A stretch of DNA of 64,000 bases from Chamaea fasciata (GCA_029207755.1 JARCOQ010000185.1:62001-126000), one strand, 5' to 3'. Counted from the first letter of the stretch, positions 33,160 to 45,600 are shown. Program-made: numbers and translations. The notes: generated by a model not told the origin, from the sequence alone.

Positions 33160-36100
33160 TGTCCCTGGGGGTGCCCTGGCTGTGCCCTCGGTGTCCCTGA
33201 GGGTGCCCTGGCTGTCCCTAGGGTGCCCTGGCTGTGCCCTAGGTGTCCCTGGGGGTGCCCTGGCTGTGCCCTCGGTGTCCCTGAGGGTGCCCTGGCTGTG
33301 CCCTAGGTGTCCCTGGCGATGCCCTGGCTGTCCATCGGGTGCCCTGGCTGTCCCCTAGGTGTCCCTGATGGTGCCCTGGCTGTGCCCTCGGTGTCCCTGG
33401 GGGTGCCCTGGCTGTCCCCTAGCTGTCCCTGGGGGTGCCCTAGCTGTCCCCTAGGTGTCCCTCGGGGTGCCCTGGCTGTCCCTAGGGTGCCCTGACTGTC
33501 CCCTCGGTGTCCCTGGGGGTGCCCTGCGTGTCCCCTAGGTGTCTCTGGGGGTGCCCTGGCTGTCCCTAGGGTGCCCAGGCTGTGCCCTCAGTGTCTCTGG
33601 GGGTGCCCTGCCTGTCCCCTAGGTTTCCTTGGGGTTGCCCTGGCTGTCCTTAGGGTGCCCTGGCTGTCCCCTAGGTGTCCCTGGGGGGGCCCTGGGTGTG
33701 CCTGGGGATGCCCTGTCTGTCCCCTAGGTGTCCCTGGGGGTGCCCTGGGTGTCCCTGGTAATGCCCTGTCTGTCCCCTAGGTGTCCCTGGGGGTGCCCTG
33801 GGTGTCCCTGGGGGGGCCCTGGCTGTCCCCTAGGGGGCTCTGGGGGTGCCCTGCCTGTCCCCTAGGTGTTCCTGGGGGTGCCCTGGCTGTGCCCTCGGTG
33901 TCCAGGAGGGTGCCCTGGCTGTCCCTAGGGTGCCCTGGCTGTGCCTTTGGTGTCCCTGGGGGTGCCCTGGTGTCCCTCGGGGTGCCCTCGCTGTCCCCTA
34001 GGTGTCCCTGGGGGTGCCCTGGCTGTCCCCTAGGTGTCCCTGGGGGTGCCCTGCCTGTCCCTGGGGTGCCCTGGCTGTCCCCTAGGTGTTTCTGGGGGTG
34101 CCCGAGGTGTCCCTGGGGGTGCCCTGGCTGGCCCTAGGGTGCCCTGGCTGTCCCCTAGGTGTCCCTGGGGGTGCCCTGCCTGTCCCCTAGGTGTCCCTGG
34201 GGGTGCCATGGCTTTCCCCTCGGTGTCCCTGGGGGTGCCCTGGCTGTCTTTAGGGTGCCCTGGCTGTCCCCTAGATGTCCCTGGGGGTGCCCTAGGTGTC
34301 CCTGGGGGTGCCCTGCCTGTCCCCTAGGTGTCCCTGGGGGTGCCCTGGGTGTCCCTGGAGTGCCCTGGCTGTCCCCTAGGTGTCCCTGGGGGGGCCCTGG
34401 CTTTCCCCTAGGTGTCCCTGGGGGTGCCCTCGCTGTCCCTGGGTGCCCAGGCTGTCCCGTTGGTGGCCCTGGGGGTGCCCTGGGTGTCCCTGGGGTGCCC
34501 TGGCTGTCCCCAAGGTGTCCCTGGGGGTGCCCTGCCTGTCCTCTCGGTGTCCCTGGGGGTGCCCTGGCTGTCTCTAGGGTGCCCTGGCTGTCCCTTAGGT
34601 GTCCCTGGGGGTGCCCTGTCTGTCCCTGGGGGTGCCCTGGCTGTCCCCTAGGTGTCCTTGGGGGGGGCCCTGGCTGTCCCCTAAGTGTCCCTGGGGGTGC
34701 CCTGGCTGTCCCCTCGGTGTCCCTGGGGGTGCCCTGATTGTCCCTGGGGGTGCCCTGATTGTCCCTGGGGTGCCAAGGGGGTGCCCTGGCTGTGCCTTCG
34801 GTGTCCCTTGGGTTGCCTTCCCTGTCCCCTAGGTGTCCCTGGGGTGCCCTGGCTGTCCCCTCGGTGTCCCTGGGGGTGCCCAGGGTGTCCCTGGGGGTGC
34901 CCTGGCTGTCCCCTAGGTGTCCCTGGGGGTGCCCTGGCTGTCCCTAGGGTGCCCTGGCTGTGCCCTAGGTGTCCCTGAGGGTGCACAGGGTGTCACTGGG
35001 GTTCCCTGGCTGTCCCGTACGTGTCCCTGGGGTTCCCTGGAGGTCCCCTAGGTGTCCCTGGGGGTGCCCTGGCTGTCCCCTAGGTGTCCCTGGGGGTGCC
35101 CTGGCTGTCCCTGGAGTGCCGTGGCTGTCCCGTCGGTGTCCCTGGGGGTGCCCTGATTGTCCCTGAGGTGCCCAGGGGGTGCCCTGGCTGTCCCCTAGGT
35201 GTCCCTGGGGGTGCCCTGGGTGTCCCTGGAGTGCCCTGCCTGTCACCTAGGTGTCCCTGGGGGTGCCCTGGCTGTCCCCTTGGTGTCCCTGGGGTGCCCT
35301 GGCAGGCCCCTAGGTGTCCCTGGGGGTGCCCTGGCTGTCCTTGGGGTGCTCTGGCTGTCCCCTTGGTGTCCCTGGGGGTGCCCTGGGTGTCCCTGGGGTG
35401 CCATGGCCGTCTTCTACGTGTCCCTGGGGGTGCCCTGGGTGTCCCTGGAGTGCCCTGCCTGTCACCTAGGTGTCCCTGGGGGTGCCCTGGCTGTCCCCTT
35501 GGTGTCCCTGGGGGTGCCCTGGCTGTCCCCTAGGTGTCCCTGGGGGTGCCCTGCCTGTCCCTGGGATGCCCTGGCTGTCCCCTAGGTGTTTCTGGGGGTG
35601 CCCGAGGTGTCCCTGGGGGTGCCCTGGCTGGCCCTAGGGTGCCCTGGCTGTCCCCTAGGTGTCCCTGGGGGTGCCCTGCCTGTCCCCTAGGTTTCCCTGG
35701 GGGTGCCCTGGCTTTCCCCTCGGTGTACCTGGGGGTGCCCTGGCTGTCTTTAGGGTGCCCTGGCTGTCCCCTAGGTGTCCCTGGGGGTGCCCTAGGTGTC
35801 CCTGGGGGTGCCCTGGCTGTCCCTAGGGTGCCCTGGCTGTCCCCTACTTGTCCCTGGGGGTGCCCTGGGTGTCCCTGGGGTGCCCTGACTGTCCCCAAGG
35901 TGTCACTGTGGGTGCCCAGAGTGTCCCTGGGAGTGCTATGGCTGTCCCCTAGGGGTCTCTCGGGGTGCCCTGGCTGTCCCGTCAGTGTCCCTGGGGGTGG
36001 CCGGCCTGTCCCCTAGGTGTCCCTGGGGTGCCCTGGGTGTCCCTGGGGTGCCCTGGCTGTCCCCAAGGTGTCCCTGTGGGTGCCCAGAGTGTCCCTGGGA

Positions 36101-37180
36101 GTGCCCAGGCTGTCCCCTAGGGGTCTCTCGGGGTGCCCTGGCTGTCCCGTCAGTGTCCCTGGGGGTGGCCGGCCTGTCCCCTAGGTGTCCCTGGGGGTGC
36201 CCTGGCTGTGCCCTCTGTGTCCCCTGGGTTGCCCTGGCTGTCCTTAGGGTGCCCTGGCTGTCCCCTAGGTGTCCCTGGGGGTGCCCTGGCTGTCCCCTCG
36301 GTGTCCCTGGGGGTGCCCTGATTGTCCCTGGGGGTGCCCTGATTGTCCCTGGGGTGCCAAGGGGGTGCCCTGGCTGTCCCCAAGGTGTCCCTGGGGTTGC
36401 CTTCCCTGTCCCCTAGGTGTCCCTGGGGGGGCCCTGGCTGTCCCCTTGGTGTCCCTTGGGGTGCTCTGGCTGTCCACTAGGTGTCCCTGGGGATGCCCTG
36501 GCTGTCCCTAGGGTGCCCTGGCTGTGCCCTAGGTGGCCCTGAGGGTGCACAGGGTGTCACTGGGGTTCCCTGGCTGTCCCGTACGTGTCCCTGGGGTTCC
36601 CTGGAGGTCCCCTAGGTGTCCCTGGGGGTGCCCTGGCTGTCCCCTAGGTGTCCCTGGGGGTGCTCTGGCTGTCCCTGGAGTGCCGTGGCTGTCCCGTCGG
36701 TGTCCCTGGGGGTGCCCTGATTGTCCCTGAGGTTCCCAGGGGGTGCCCTGGCTGTCCCCTAGGTGTCCCTGGGGGTGCCGTGGCTGTCCCCTTCGTGTCT
36801 TGGTTGTGCCCTGGATCTCCCTAGGGTGCCCTGGCTGTCCCCTAGGTGTCCCTGGGGGTGCCCTGGGTGTCCCTGGAGTGCCCTGCCTGTCCCCTAGGTG
36901 TCCCTGGGGGTGCCCTGGCTGTCCCCTTGGTGTCCCTGGGGTGCCCTGGCTGGCCCCTAGGTGTCCCTGGGGGTGCCCTGGGTGTCCCTGGAGTGCCCTG
37001 CCTGTCCCCTAGGTGTCCCTGGGGGTGCCCTGGCTGTCCCCTTGGTGTCCCTGGGGTGCCCTGGCTGGCCCCTAGGTGTCCCTGGGGGTGCCCTGGCTGT
37101 CCCTGGGGTGCCATGGCCGTCCTCTACGTGTCCCTTGGGATGCCCTGGGTGTCCCTGGTGTGCCCTGGCTGTCCCCTCGG
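33160..37180. repeat. 4.02 kb higher-order unit, copy 1 of a tandem pair
   Basis: Matching points are 33307/37328, 33571/37592, 33781/37802 (offset 4021), then 34034/38107, 34685/38758, 35534/39607 and 35985/40058 (offset 4073, one extra 52 bp step in copy 2). Private variants shared by the copies include GTGTCCAGGAGGG (33900 and 37920) and TGGTAATGCCC (33748 and 37768). Between 36196 and 37190 the sequence continues into a module that copy 2 reaches only after 776 extra bp. Confidence 0.88.
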
Positions 37181-40100
37181 TGTCCCTGGGGGTGCCCTGG
37201 CTGTGCCCTCGGTGTCCCTGAGGGTGCCCTTGCTGTCCCTAGGGTGCCCTGGCTGTGCCCTAGGTGTCCCTGGGGGTGCCCTGGCTGTGCCCTCGGTGTC
37301 CCTGAGGGTGCCCTGGCTGTGCCCTAGGTGTCCCTGGCGATGCCCTGGCTGTCCATCGGGTGCCCTGGCTGTCCCCTAGGTGTCCCTGATGGTGCCCTGG
37401 CTGTGCCCTCGGTGTCCCTGGGGGTGCCCTGGCTGTCCCCTAGCTGTCCCTGGGGGTGCCCTAGCTGTCCCCTAGGTGTCCCTCGGGGTGCCCTGGCTGT
37501 CCCTAGGGTGCCCTGACTGTCCCCTCGGTGTCCCTGGGGGTGCCCTGCGTGTCCCCTAGGTGTCTCTGGGGGTGCCCTGGCTGTCCCTAGGGTGCCCAGG
37601 CTGTGCCCTCAGTGTCTCTGGGGGTGCCCTGCCTGTCCCCTAGGTTTCCTTGGGGTTGCCCTGGCTGTCCTTAGGGTGCCCTGGCTGTCCCCTAGGTGTC
37701 CCTGGGGGGGCCCTGGGTGTGCCTGGGGATGCCCTGTCTGTCCCCTAGGTGTCCCTGGGGGTGCCCTGAGTGTCCCTGGTAATGCCCTGTCTGTCCCCTA
37801 GGTGTCCCTGGGGGTGCCCTGGGTGTCCCTGGGGGGGCCCTGGCTGTCCCCTAGGGGGCTCTGGGGGTGCCCTGCCTGTCCCCTAGGTGTCCCTGGGGGT
37901 GCCCTGGCTGTGCCCTCGGTGTCCAGGAGGGTGCCCTGGCTGTCCCTAGGGTGCCCTGGCTGTGCCTTTGGTGTCCCTGGGGGTGCCCTGGTGTCCCTCG
38001 GGGTGCCCTCGCTGTCCCCTAGGTGTCCCTGGGGGTGCCCTGCCTGTCCCCTGGGTGTCCCTGGGGGTGCCCTGGCTGTCTTTAGAGTGCCCTGGCTGTC
38101 CCCTAGGTGTCCCTGGGGGTGCCCTGCCTGTCCCTGGGGTGCCCTGGCTGTCCCCTAGGTGTTTCTGGGGGTGCCCGAGGTGTCCCTGGGGGTGCCCTGG
38201 CTGGCCCTAGGGTGCCCTGGCTGTCCCCTAGGTGTCCCTGGGGGTGCCCTGCCTGTCCCCTAGGTGTCCCTGGGGGTGCCATGGCTTTCCCCTCGGTGTC
38301 CCTGGGGGTGCCCTGGCTGTCTTTAGGGTGCCCTGGCTGTCCCCTAGATGTCCCTGGGGGTGCCCTAGGTGTCCCTGGGGGTGCCCTGCCTGTCCCCTAG
38401 GTGTCCCTGGGGGTGCCCTGGGTGTCCCTGGAGTGCCCTGGCTGTCCCCTAGGTGTCCCTGGGGGGGCCCTGGCTTTCCCCTAGGTGTCCCTGGGGGTGC
38501 CCTCGCTGTCCCTGGGTGCCCAGGCTGTCCCGTTGGTGGCCCTGGGGGTGCCCTGGGTGTCCCTGGGGTGCCCTGGCTGTCCCCAAGGTGTCCCTGGGGG
38601 TGCCCTGCCTGTCCTCTCGGTGTCCCTGGGGGTGCCCTGGCTGTCCCTAGGGTGCCCTGGCTGTCCCTTAGGTGTCCCTGGGGGTGCCCTGTCTGTCCCT
38701 GGGGGTGCCCTGGCTGTCCCCTAGGTGTCCTTGGGGGGGGCCCTGGCTGTCCCCTAAGTGTCCCTGGGGGTGCCCTGGCTGTCCCCTCGGTGTCCCTGGG
38801 GGTGCCCTGATTGTCCCTGGGGGTGCCCTGATTGTCCCTGGGGTGCCAAGGGGGTGCCCTGGCTGTGCCTTCGGTGTCCCTTGGGTTGCCTTCCCTGTCC
38901 CCTAGGTGTCCCTGGGGTGCCCTGGCTGTCCCCTCGGTGTCCCTGGGGGTGCCCAGGGTGTCCCTGGGGGTGCCCTGGCTGTCCCCTAGGTGTCCCTGGG
39001 GGTGCCCTGGCTGTCCCTAGGGTGCCCTGGCTGTGCCCTAGGTGTCCCTGAGGGTGCACAGGGTGTCACTGGGGTTCCCTGGCTGTCCCGTACGTGTCCC
39101 TGGGGTTCCCTGGAGGTCCCCTAGGTGTCCCTGGGGGTGCCCTGGCTGTCCCCTAGGTGTCCCTGGGGGTGCCCTGGCTGTCCCTGGAGTGCCGTGGCTG
39201 TCCCGTCGGTGTCCCTGGGGGTGCCCTGATTGTCCCTGAGGTGCCCAGGGGGTGCCCTGGCTGTCCCCTAGGTGTCCCTGGGGGTGCCCTGGGTGTCCCT
39301 GGAGTGCCCTGCCTGTCACCGAGGTGTCCCTGGGGGTGCCCTGGCTGTCCCCTTGGTGTCCCTGGGGTGCCCTGGCAGGCCCCTAGGTGTCCCTGGGGGT
39401 GCCCTGGCTGTCCTTGGGGTGCTCTGGCTGTCCCCTTGGTGTCCCTGGGGGTGCCCTGGGTGTCCCTGGGGTGCCATGGCCGTCTTCTACGTGTCCCTGG
39501 GGGTGCCCTGGGTGTCCCTGGAGTGCCCTGCCTGTCACCTAGGTGTCCCTGGGGGTGCCCTGGCTGTCCCCTTGGTGTCCCTGGGGGTGCCCTGGCTGTC
39601 CCCTAGGTGTCCCTGGGGGTGCCCTGCCTGTCCCTGGGATGCCCTGGCTGTCCCCTAGGTGTTTCTGGGGGTGCCCGAGGTGTCCCTGGGGGTGCCCTGG
39701 CTGGCCCTAGGGTGCCCTGGCTGTCCCCTAGGTGTCCCTGGGGGTGCCCTGCCTGTCCCCTAGGTTTCCCTGGGGGTGCCCTGGCTTTCCCCTCGGTGTA
39801 CCTGGGGGTGCCCTGGCTGTCTTTAGGGTGCCCTGGCTGTCCCCTAGGTGTCCCTGGGGGTGCCCTAGGTGTCCCTGGGGGTGCCCTGGCTGTCCCTAGG
39901 GTGCCCTGGCTGTCCCCTACTTGTCCCTGGGGGTGCCCTGGGTGTCCCTGGGGTGCCCTGACTGTCCCCAAGGTGTCACTGTGGGTGCCCAGAGTGTCCC
40001 TGGGAGTGCTATGGCTGTCCCCTAGGGGTCTCTCGGGGTGCCCTGGCTGTCCCGTCAGTGTCCCTGGGGGTGGCCGGCCTGTCCCCTAGGTGTCCCTGGG

Positions 40101-42046
40101 GTGCCCTGGGTGTCCCTGGGGTGCCCTGGCTGTCCCCAAGGTGTCCCTGTGGGTGCCCAGAGTGTCCCTGGGAGTGCCCAGGCTGTCCCCTAGGGGTCTC
40201 TCGGGGTGCCCTGGCTGTCCCGTCAGTGTCCCTGGGGGTGGCCGGCCTGTCCCCTAGGTGTCCCTGGGGGTGCCCTGGGTGTCCCTGGGGTGCCCTGGCT
40301 GTCCCCTTGGTGTCCCTGGGGGTGCTCTGCCTGTCCCCTAGGTGTCCCTGGGGGTGCCCTGGCTGTCCTCTAGGTGTCCCTGGGGGTGCCCTGGGTGTCC
40401 CTGGGAGGGCCCTGGCCGTCCCATTGGTGTTCCTGGGGGTGCCCTGGCTGTCCCGTACGTGTCCCTGGGGGAGCCCTGGAGGTCCCCTAGGTGTCCCTGC
40501 AGGTGCCCTCGCTGTCCCTGGGGTGCCCTGGCTGTCCCCTAGGTGTCCCTGGGGGTCCCCTTGGTGTCCCTGGGGGTGCCCAGGGTGTCCCTTAGGTGTC
40601 CCTGGGGGTGCCCTTCTGTCCCCTAGCTGTCCCTGGGGGTACCCTGGCTGTCCCTGGGGTGCCCTGTCTGTGCCCTTCGTGTCCCTGGGGGTGCCCTAGC
40701 TGTCCCTAGGGTGCCCTGGCTGTCCCCTAGGTGTCCCTGGGGTGCCCTGGTGTCCCTCGGGGTGCCCTGGCTGTCCCCTAGGTTTCCCTGGGGGTGCCCT
40801 GCCTGTCCCCTACGTGTCCCTGGGGGTGCCCTGGCTGTCCCCAGGGTGCCCTGGCTGTGCCCTCGGTGTCTCTGGGGGTGCCCTGGCTGTCCCTAGTGTG
40901 CCCTGGCTGTTCCCTCGGTGTCCCTGGGGGTGCCCTGGCTGTCCCCTAGGTGTCCTTGGGGGTGCCCTGGCTGTCCCTAGGGTGCCCTGGCTGTCCCCTC
41001 GGTGTCCATGGGGGTGGCCTGCCTGTCCCCTAGGTGTCCTTGGGGGTGCCCTGGCTGTGCCCTCTGTGTCCCCTGGGTTGCCCTGGCTGTCCTTAGGGTG
41101 CCCTGGCTGTCCCCTAGGTGTCCCTGGGGGTGCCCTGGCTGTCCCCTCGGTGTCCCTGGGGGTGCCCTGATTGTCCCTGGGGGTGCCCTGATTGTCCCTG
41201 GGGTGCCAAGGGGGTGCCCTGGCTGTCCCCAAGGTGTCCCTGGGGTTGCCTTCCCTGTCCCCTAGGTGTCCCTGGGGGGGCCCTGGCTGTCCCCTTGGTG
41301 TCCCTTGGGGTGCTCTGGCTGTCCACTAGGTGTCCCTGGGGATGCCCTGGCTGTCCCTAGGGTGCCCTGGCTGTGCCCTAGGTGGCCCTGAGGGTGCACA
41401 GGGTGTCACTGGGGTTCCCTGGCTGTCCCGTACGTGTCCCTGGGGTTCCCTGGAGGTCCCCTAGGTGTCCCTGGGGGTGCCCTGGCTGTCCCCTAGGTGT
41501 CCCTGGGGGTGCTCTGGCTGTCCCTGGAGTGCCGTGGCTGTCCCGTCGGTGTCCCTGGGGGTGCCCTGATTGTCCCTGAGGTTCCCAGGGGGTGCCCTGG
41601 CTGTCCCCTAGGTGTCCCTGGGGGTGCCGTGGCTGTCCCCTTCGTGTCTTGGTTGTGCCCTGGATCTCCCTAGGGTGCCCTGGCTGTCCCCTAGGTGTCC
41701 CTGGGGGTGCCCTGGGTGTCCCTGGAGTGCCCTGCCTGTCCCCTAGGTGTCCCTGGGGGTGCCCTGGCTGTCCCCTTGGTGTCCCTGGGGTGCCCTGGCT
41801 GGCCCCTAGGTGTCCCTGGGGGTGCCCTGGGTGTCCCTGGAGTGCCCTGCCTGTCCCCTAGGTGTCCCTGGGGGTGCCCTGGCTGTCCCCTTGGTGTCCC
41901 TGGGGTGCCCTGGCTGGCCCCTAGGTGTCCCTGGGGGTGCCCTGGCTGTCCCTGGGGTGCCATGGCCGTCCTCTACGTGTCCCTTGGGATGCCCTGGGTG
42001 TCCCTGGTGTGCCCTGGCTGTCCCCTCGGTGTCCCTGGGGGTGCCC
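37181..42046. repeat. 4.02 kb higher-order unit, copy 2 with a 776 bp insertion
   Basis: This copy follows copy 1 directly. It tracks copy 1 to about 40272, then carries 776 bp not present there (40273-41048), and resumes the match at about 41049, where the offset becomes 4849 bp (36265/41114, 36533/41382, 36846/41695). The match ends near 42046. The last kilobase is also the start of the 4.64 kb tandem unit. Confidence 0.86.
40273..41048. repeat. 776 bp segment copied from the 28 kb type
   Basis: From about 40451 on, this segment matches 27871-28480. The offset is 12580 bp at GTCCCGTACGTG and 12569 bp at 28173/40742. The change of 11 bp is the loss of exactly one monomer near 40650 relative to 28065-28090. 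The segment is therefore array sequence moved between distant parts of the array, not a mobile element: I see no terminal inverted repeats, target-site duplication or coding capacity. Confidence 0.8.
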
Positions 42047-45000
42047 TGCCTGTCCCCTAGGTGTCCCTGGGGGGGCCCTGGCTGTCCCCTAGGTGTCCCT
42101 GGGGGTGCCCTGCCTGTCCCCTAGGTGTCCCTGGGGTTGCCCTGCCTGTCCCCTAGGTGTCCCTGGGGGGTGCCCTGGCTTTCCCCTCGGTGTACCTGGG
42201 GGTGCCCTGGCTGTCCCTAGGGTGCCCTGGCTGTCCCCTACTTGTCCCCTGGGGGGTGCCCTGGGTGTCCCTGGGGTGCCCTGACTGTCCTCCCAAGGTG
42301 TCACTGTGGGTGCCCAGAGTGTCCCTGGGAGTGCCCTGGCTGTCCCCTAGGGGTCTCTCGGGGTGCCCTGGCTGTCTCGTCAGTGTCCCTGGGGGGTGGC
42401 CCGGCCTTTCCCCTAGGTGTCCCTGGGGGTGCCCTGGGTGTCCCTGGGGTGCCCTGGCTGTCCCCAAGGTGTCCCTGTAGGTGCCCAGAGTGTCCCTGGG
42501 AGTGCCCAGGCTGTCCCCTAGGGGTCTCTCGGGGTGCGCTGGCTGTCCCGTCAGTGTCCCTGGGGGTGGCCGGCCTGTCCCCTAGGTGTCCCTGGGGGTG
42601 CCCTGGGTGTCCCTGGGGTGCCCTGGCTGTCCCTGGGGTGCTCTGGATGTCCCCTTGGTGTCCCTGGGGTGCCCTGGCTGTCCCCTTGGTGTCCCTGAGG
42701 GTGCCCTGGCTGTCCCTAGGGTGGTGCCCTGACTGTGCCCTAGGTGTCCCTGGGGGTGCCCTGGCTGTCCCTAGGGTGCCCTGGCTGTCCCCTAGGTGTC
42801 CCTGGCGGTGCCCTTGGTGTCCCTGGGGGTGCCCCGGCTGTCCCCTAGGTGTCCCTGGGGGCGCCCTGGCTATCCCTAGGGTGCCCTGCCTGTCCCCTAG
42901 GTGTCCCTGGGGGTGCCCTGGCTGTCCTCTAGGTGTCCCTGGGGGTGCCCTGGGTGTCCCTGGCGTGCCCTGGCTGTCCCCTAGGTGTCCCTGGGGGTGC
43001 CCTGGGTGTCCCTGGGGTGCCCTGGCTGTCCCCTAGGTGTCCCTGCGGGGGCCCTGGCTGTCCCCTAGGTGTCCCTGGGGGTGCCCTGGCTGTCCCTGGG
43101 GTGCCCTGGCTGTCCCCTAGATGTCCCTGGAGGTCCCCTAGGTGTCCCTGCGGGTGCCCAGAGTGTCCCTTTGAGTGCCCTGGCTGTCCCCTAGAGGTCT
43201 CTGGGGGTGCCCTGGCTGTCCCCTAGGTGTCCCTGGGGGTGCCCTGGGTGTCCCTGGGGTGCCCTGGCTGTCCCCTAGGTGTCCCTGGGGGTGCCCTGTG
43301 GGTCCCTGGGGTGCCCTGGGGGTGCCCTTGTGTCCCTGGGGGTGCCCTGGCTGTCCCCTAGGTGGCCCTGGGGGTGCCCTCGCTGTCCCTGGGGTGCCCT
43401 GGCTTTCCCCTAGTTGTCCCTGGGGGTCCCCTTGGTGTCCCTGGGGGTGCCCAGGGTGTCCCTGGGGGTGCCCTTGCTGTCCCCTAGGTTTCCCTGGGGG
43501 TGCCCTGGCTGTCCCTGGGGTGCTCTTGATGTCCCCTTGGTGTCCCTGGGGGTGCTCTGCCTGTCCCCTCGGTGTCCCTGGGGGTGCCCTGGCTGTCCTC
43601 TAGGTGTCCCTGGGGTGCCCTGGCTGTCCCATTGGTGTCCCTGGGGTGCCCTGCTGTGCCCTCGGTGTCCCTGAGGGTGCCCTGGCTGTCTCTGGTGTGC
43701 CCTGAATGTCCCCTAGGTGTCCCTGGTGGTGCCCTGGCTGTCCCGTACGTGTCCCTGGGGGAGCCCTGGAGGTCCCCTAGGTGTCCCTGGGGGTGCCTTC
43801 GCTGTCCCTGGGGTGCCCTGGCTGTCCCCTAGGTGTCCCTGGGGGTGCCCTGGCTGTGCCCTAGGTGTCCCTGGGGGTGCCCTAGCTGTCCCTAGGGTGC
43901 CCTGGCTGTCCCCTAGGTGTCCCTGGGGTGCCCTGGTGTCCCTCGGGGTGCCCTGGCTGTCCCCTAGGTTTCCCTGGGGGTGCCCTGCCTGTCCCCTACG
44001 TGTCCCTGGGGGTGCCCTGGCTGTCCCCAGGGTGCCCTGGCTGTGCCCTCGGTGTCTCTGGGGGTGCCCTGGCTGTCCCTAGGGTGCCCTGGCTGTCCTC
44101 TAGGTGTCCCTGGGGGTGCCCTGGGTGTCCCTGGGGGGGCCCTGGCTGTCCCCTTGGTGTCCCTGGGGGTGCCCTGGCTGTGCCCTCGGTGTCCCTGAGG
44201 GTGGCCTGGCTGTCCCTAGGGTGCCCTGGCTGTGCCCTAGGTGTCCCTGGCGATGCCCTGGCTGTCCCTCGGGTGCCGTGGCTGTCCCCTAGGTGTCCCT
44301 GATGGTGCCCTGGCTGTGCCCTCGGTGTCCCTGGGGGTGCCCTGGCTGTCCCCTAGCTGTCCCTGGGGGTGCCCTAGCTGTCCCCTAGGTGTCCCTCGGA
44401 GTGCAATGGCTGTCCCTAGGGTGCCCTGGCTGTGCCCTTGGTGTCCCTGGGGGTGCCCTGGCTGTCCCTAGGGTGCCCTGTCTGTCCCCTAGGTGTCCCT
44501 GGGGGTGCCCTGGTGTCCCTCGGGGTGCCCTGGCTGTCCCCTAGGTGGCCCTGGGGGTGCCCTGGCTGTCCCTAGGGTGCCCTGGCTGTGCCCACGGTGT
44601 ATCTGGGAGTGCCCTGGCTGTCCCCTAGGTGTCCCTGGGGGTGCCCTGGGTGTCCCTCGGGATGCCCTGGCTGTCCCCTAGGTGTCCCTGGGGGTGCCCT
44701 GGGTGTCCATGGGGCGCCCTGGCTGTCCCCTTGGTGTACCTTGGGGTGCCCTGACTGTCCCCTAGCTGTCCCTGGGGGTGCCCTGGCTGTCCCTGGGGTG
44801 CCATGGCTGTCCTCTACGTGTCCCTGGGGGTGCCCTGGCTGTCCCCTCGGTGTCCCTGGAGTGCCCTGGCTGTCCCCTAAATGTCCCTGGGGGATCCCTG
44901 GCTGTCCCCTAGGTGTCCCTGGGGGTGTCCTGCCTTCCCCTAGGTGTCCCTGGGGGTGCCCTGGGTGTCCCTGTGGGGGCCCTGGCTGTCCCCTAGGTGT

Positions 45001-45600
45001 CCCTGAGGGTGTCCTGCCTTCCCCTAGGTGTCCCTGGGGGTGCCCTCGCTGTCCCTGGGGTTCCCTGGCTGTCCCTAGGGTGCCATGCCTGTCCCCTAGG
45101 TGTCCCTAGGGGTGCCCTAGCTGTCCCTGGGGGTACCCTGGCTGTCCCTGGGGTGCTCTGGATGTCCCCTTGGTGTCCCTGGGGTTGCCCTGGCTGTCCC
45201 CTTGGTGTCCCTAGGGTGCCCTATCTGTGCCCTTGGTGTCCCTGGGGGTGCCCTAGCTGTCCCTAGGGTGCCCTGGCTGTCCCCTAGGTGTCCCTGGGGT
45301 GCCCTGGTGTCGCTCGGGGTGCCCTGGCTGTCCCCTAGGTTTCCCTGGGGGTGCCCTGCCTGTCCCCTACGTGTCCCTGGGGGTGCCCTGGCTGTCCCCA
45401 GGATGCCCTGGCTGTGCCCTCGGTGTCTCTGGGGGTGCCCTGGCTGTCCCTAGGGTGCCCTGGCTGTCCCCTCGGTGTCCCTGGGGGTGCCCTGCGTGTC
45501 CCCTAGGTGTCTCTGGGGGTGCCCTGGCTGTCCCTAGGGTGCCCAGGCTGTGCCCTCAGTGTCTTGGGGGTGCCCTGCCTGTCCCCTAGGTGTCCTTGGG
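40940..45600. repeat. 4.64 kb higher-order unit, copy 1 of a near-identical tandem pair
   Basis: Matching points are 41002/45642, 41382/46022, 42093/46733 (offset 4640), 42933/47563 (4630), then 43717/48381, 44588/49252 and 45202/49866 (4664). Outside two small irregular patches the lines I compared are identical or differ by single substitutions, for example CTGGGAG at 44603 against CTGGGGG in the partner. This copy lacks one 31 bp unit near 43540. Confidence 0.9.
42160..42725. other. Patch of clustered 1-3 bp insertions
   Basis: Against the partner copy at 46800-47355 this patch has ten extra bases: G6 for G5 at 42165-42170, C4 for C3 at 42246-42249, G6 for G5 at 42251-42256, CCTCCCAAGG for CCCCAAGG near 42289-42298, G6 for G5 at 42391-42396, C3 for C2 near 42400, and a GTG near 42721. 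These sum exactly to the offset change from 4640 to 4630. Similar single-base losses follow at about 43612, 43643 and 43653. The homopolymer bias fits residual sequencing error, but a real tract-length change cannot be excluded. Confidence 0.8.

Noticed and set aside
40273..41048. Transposable element insertion
   Set aside because: The segment is composed of array units that match 27871-28480. I see no terminal repeats, target-site duplication or non-array sequence.
42242..43036. 264-residue open frame starting near a run of small indels
   Set aside because: Its length depends on small insertions absent from the near-identical copy at 46.8-47.7 kb, where the frame is different. It is probably a product of consensus error.
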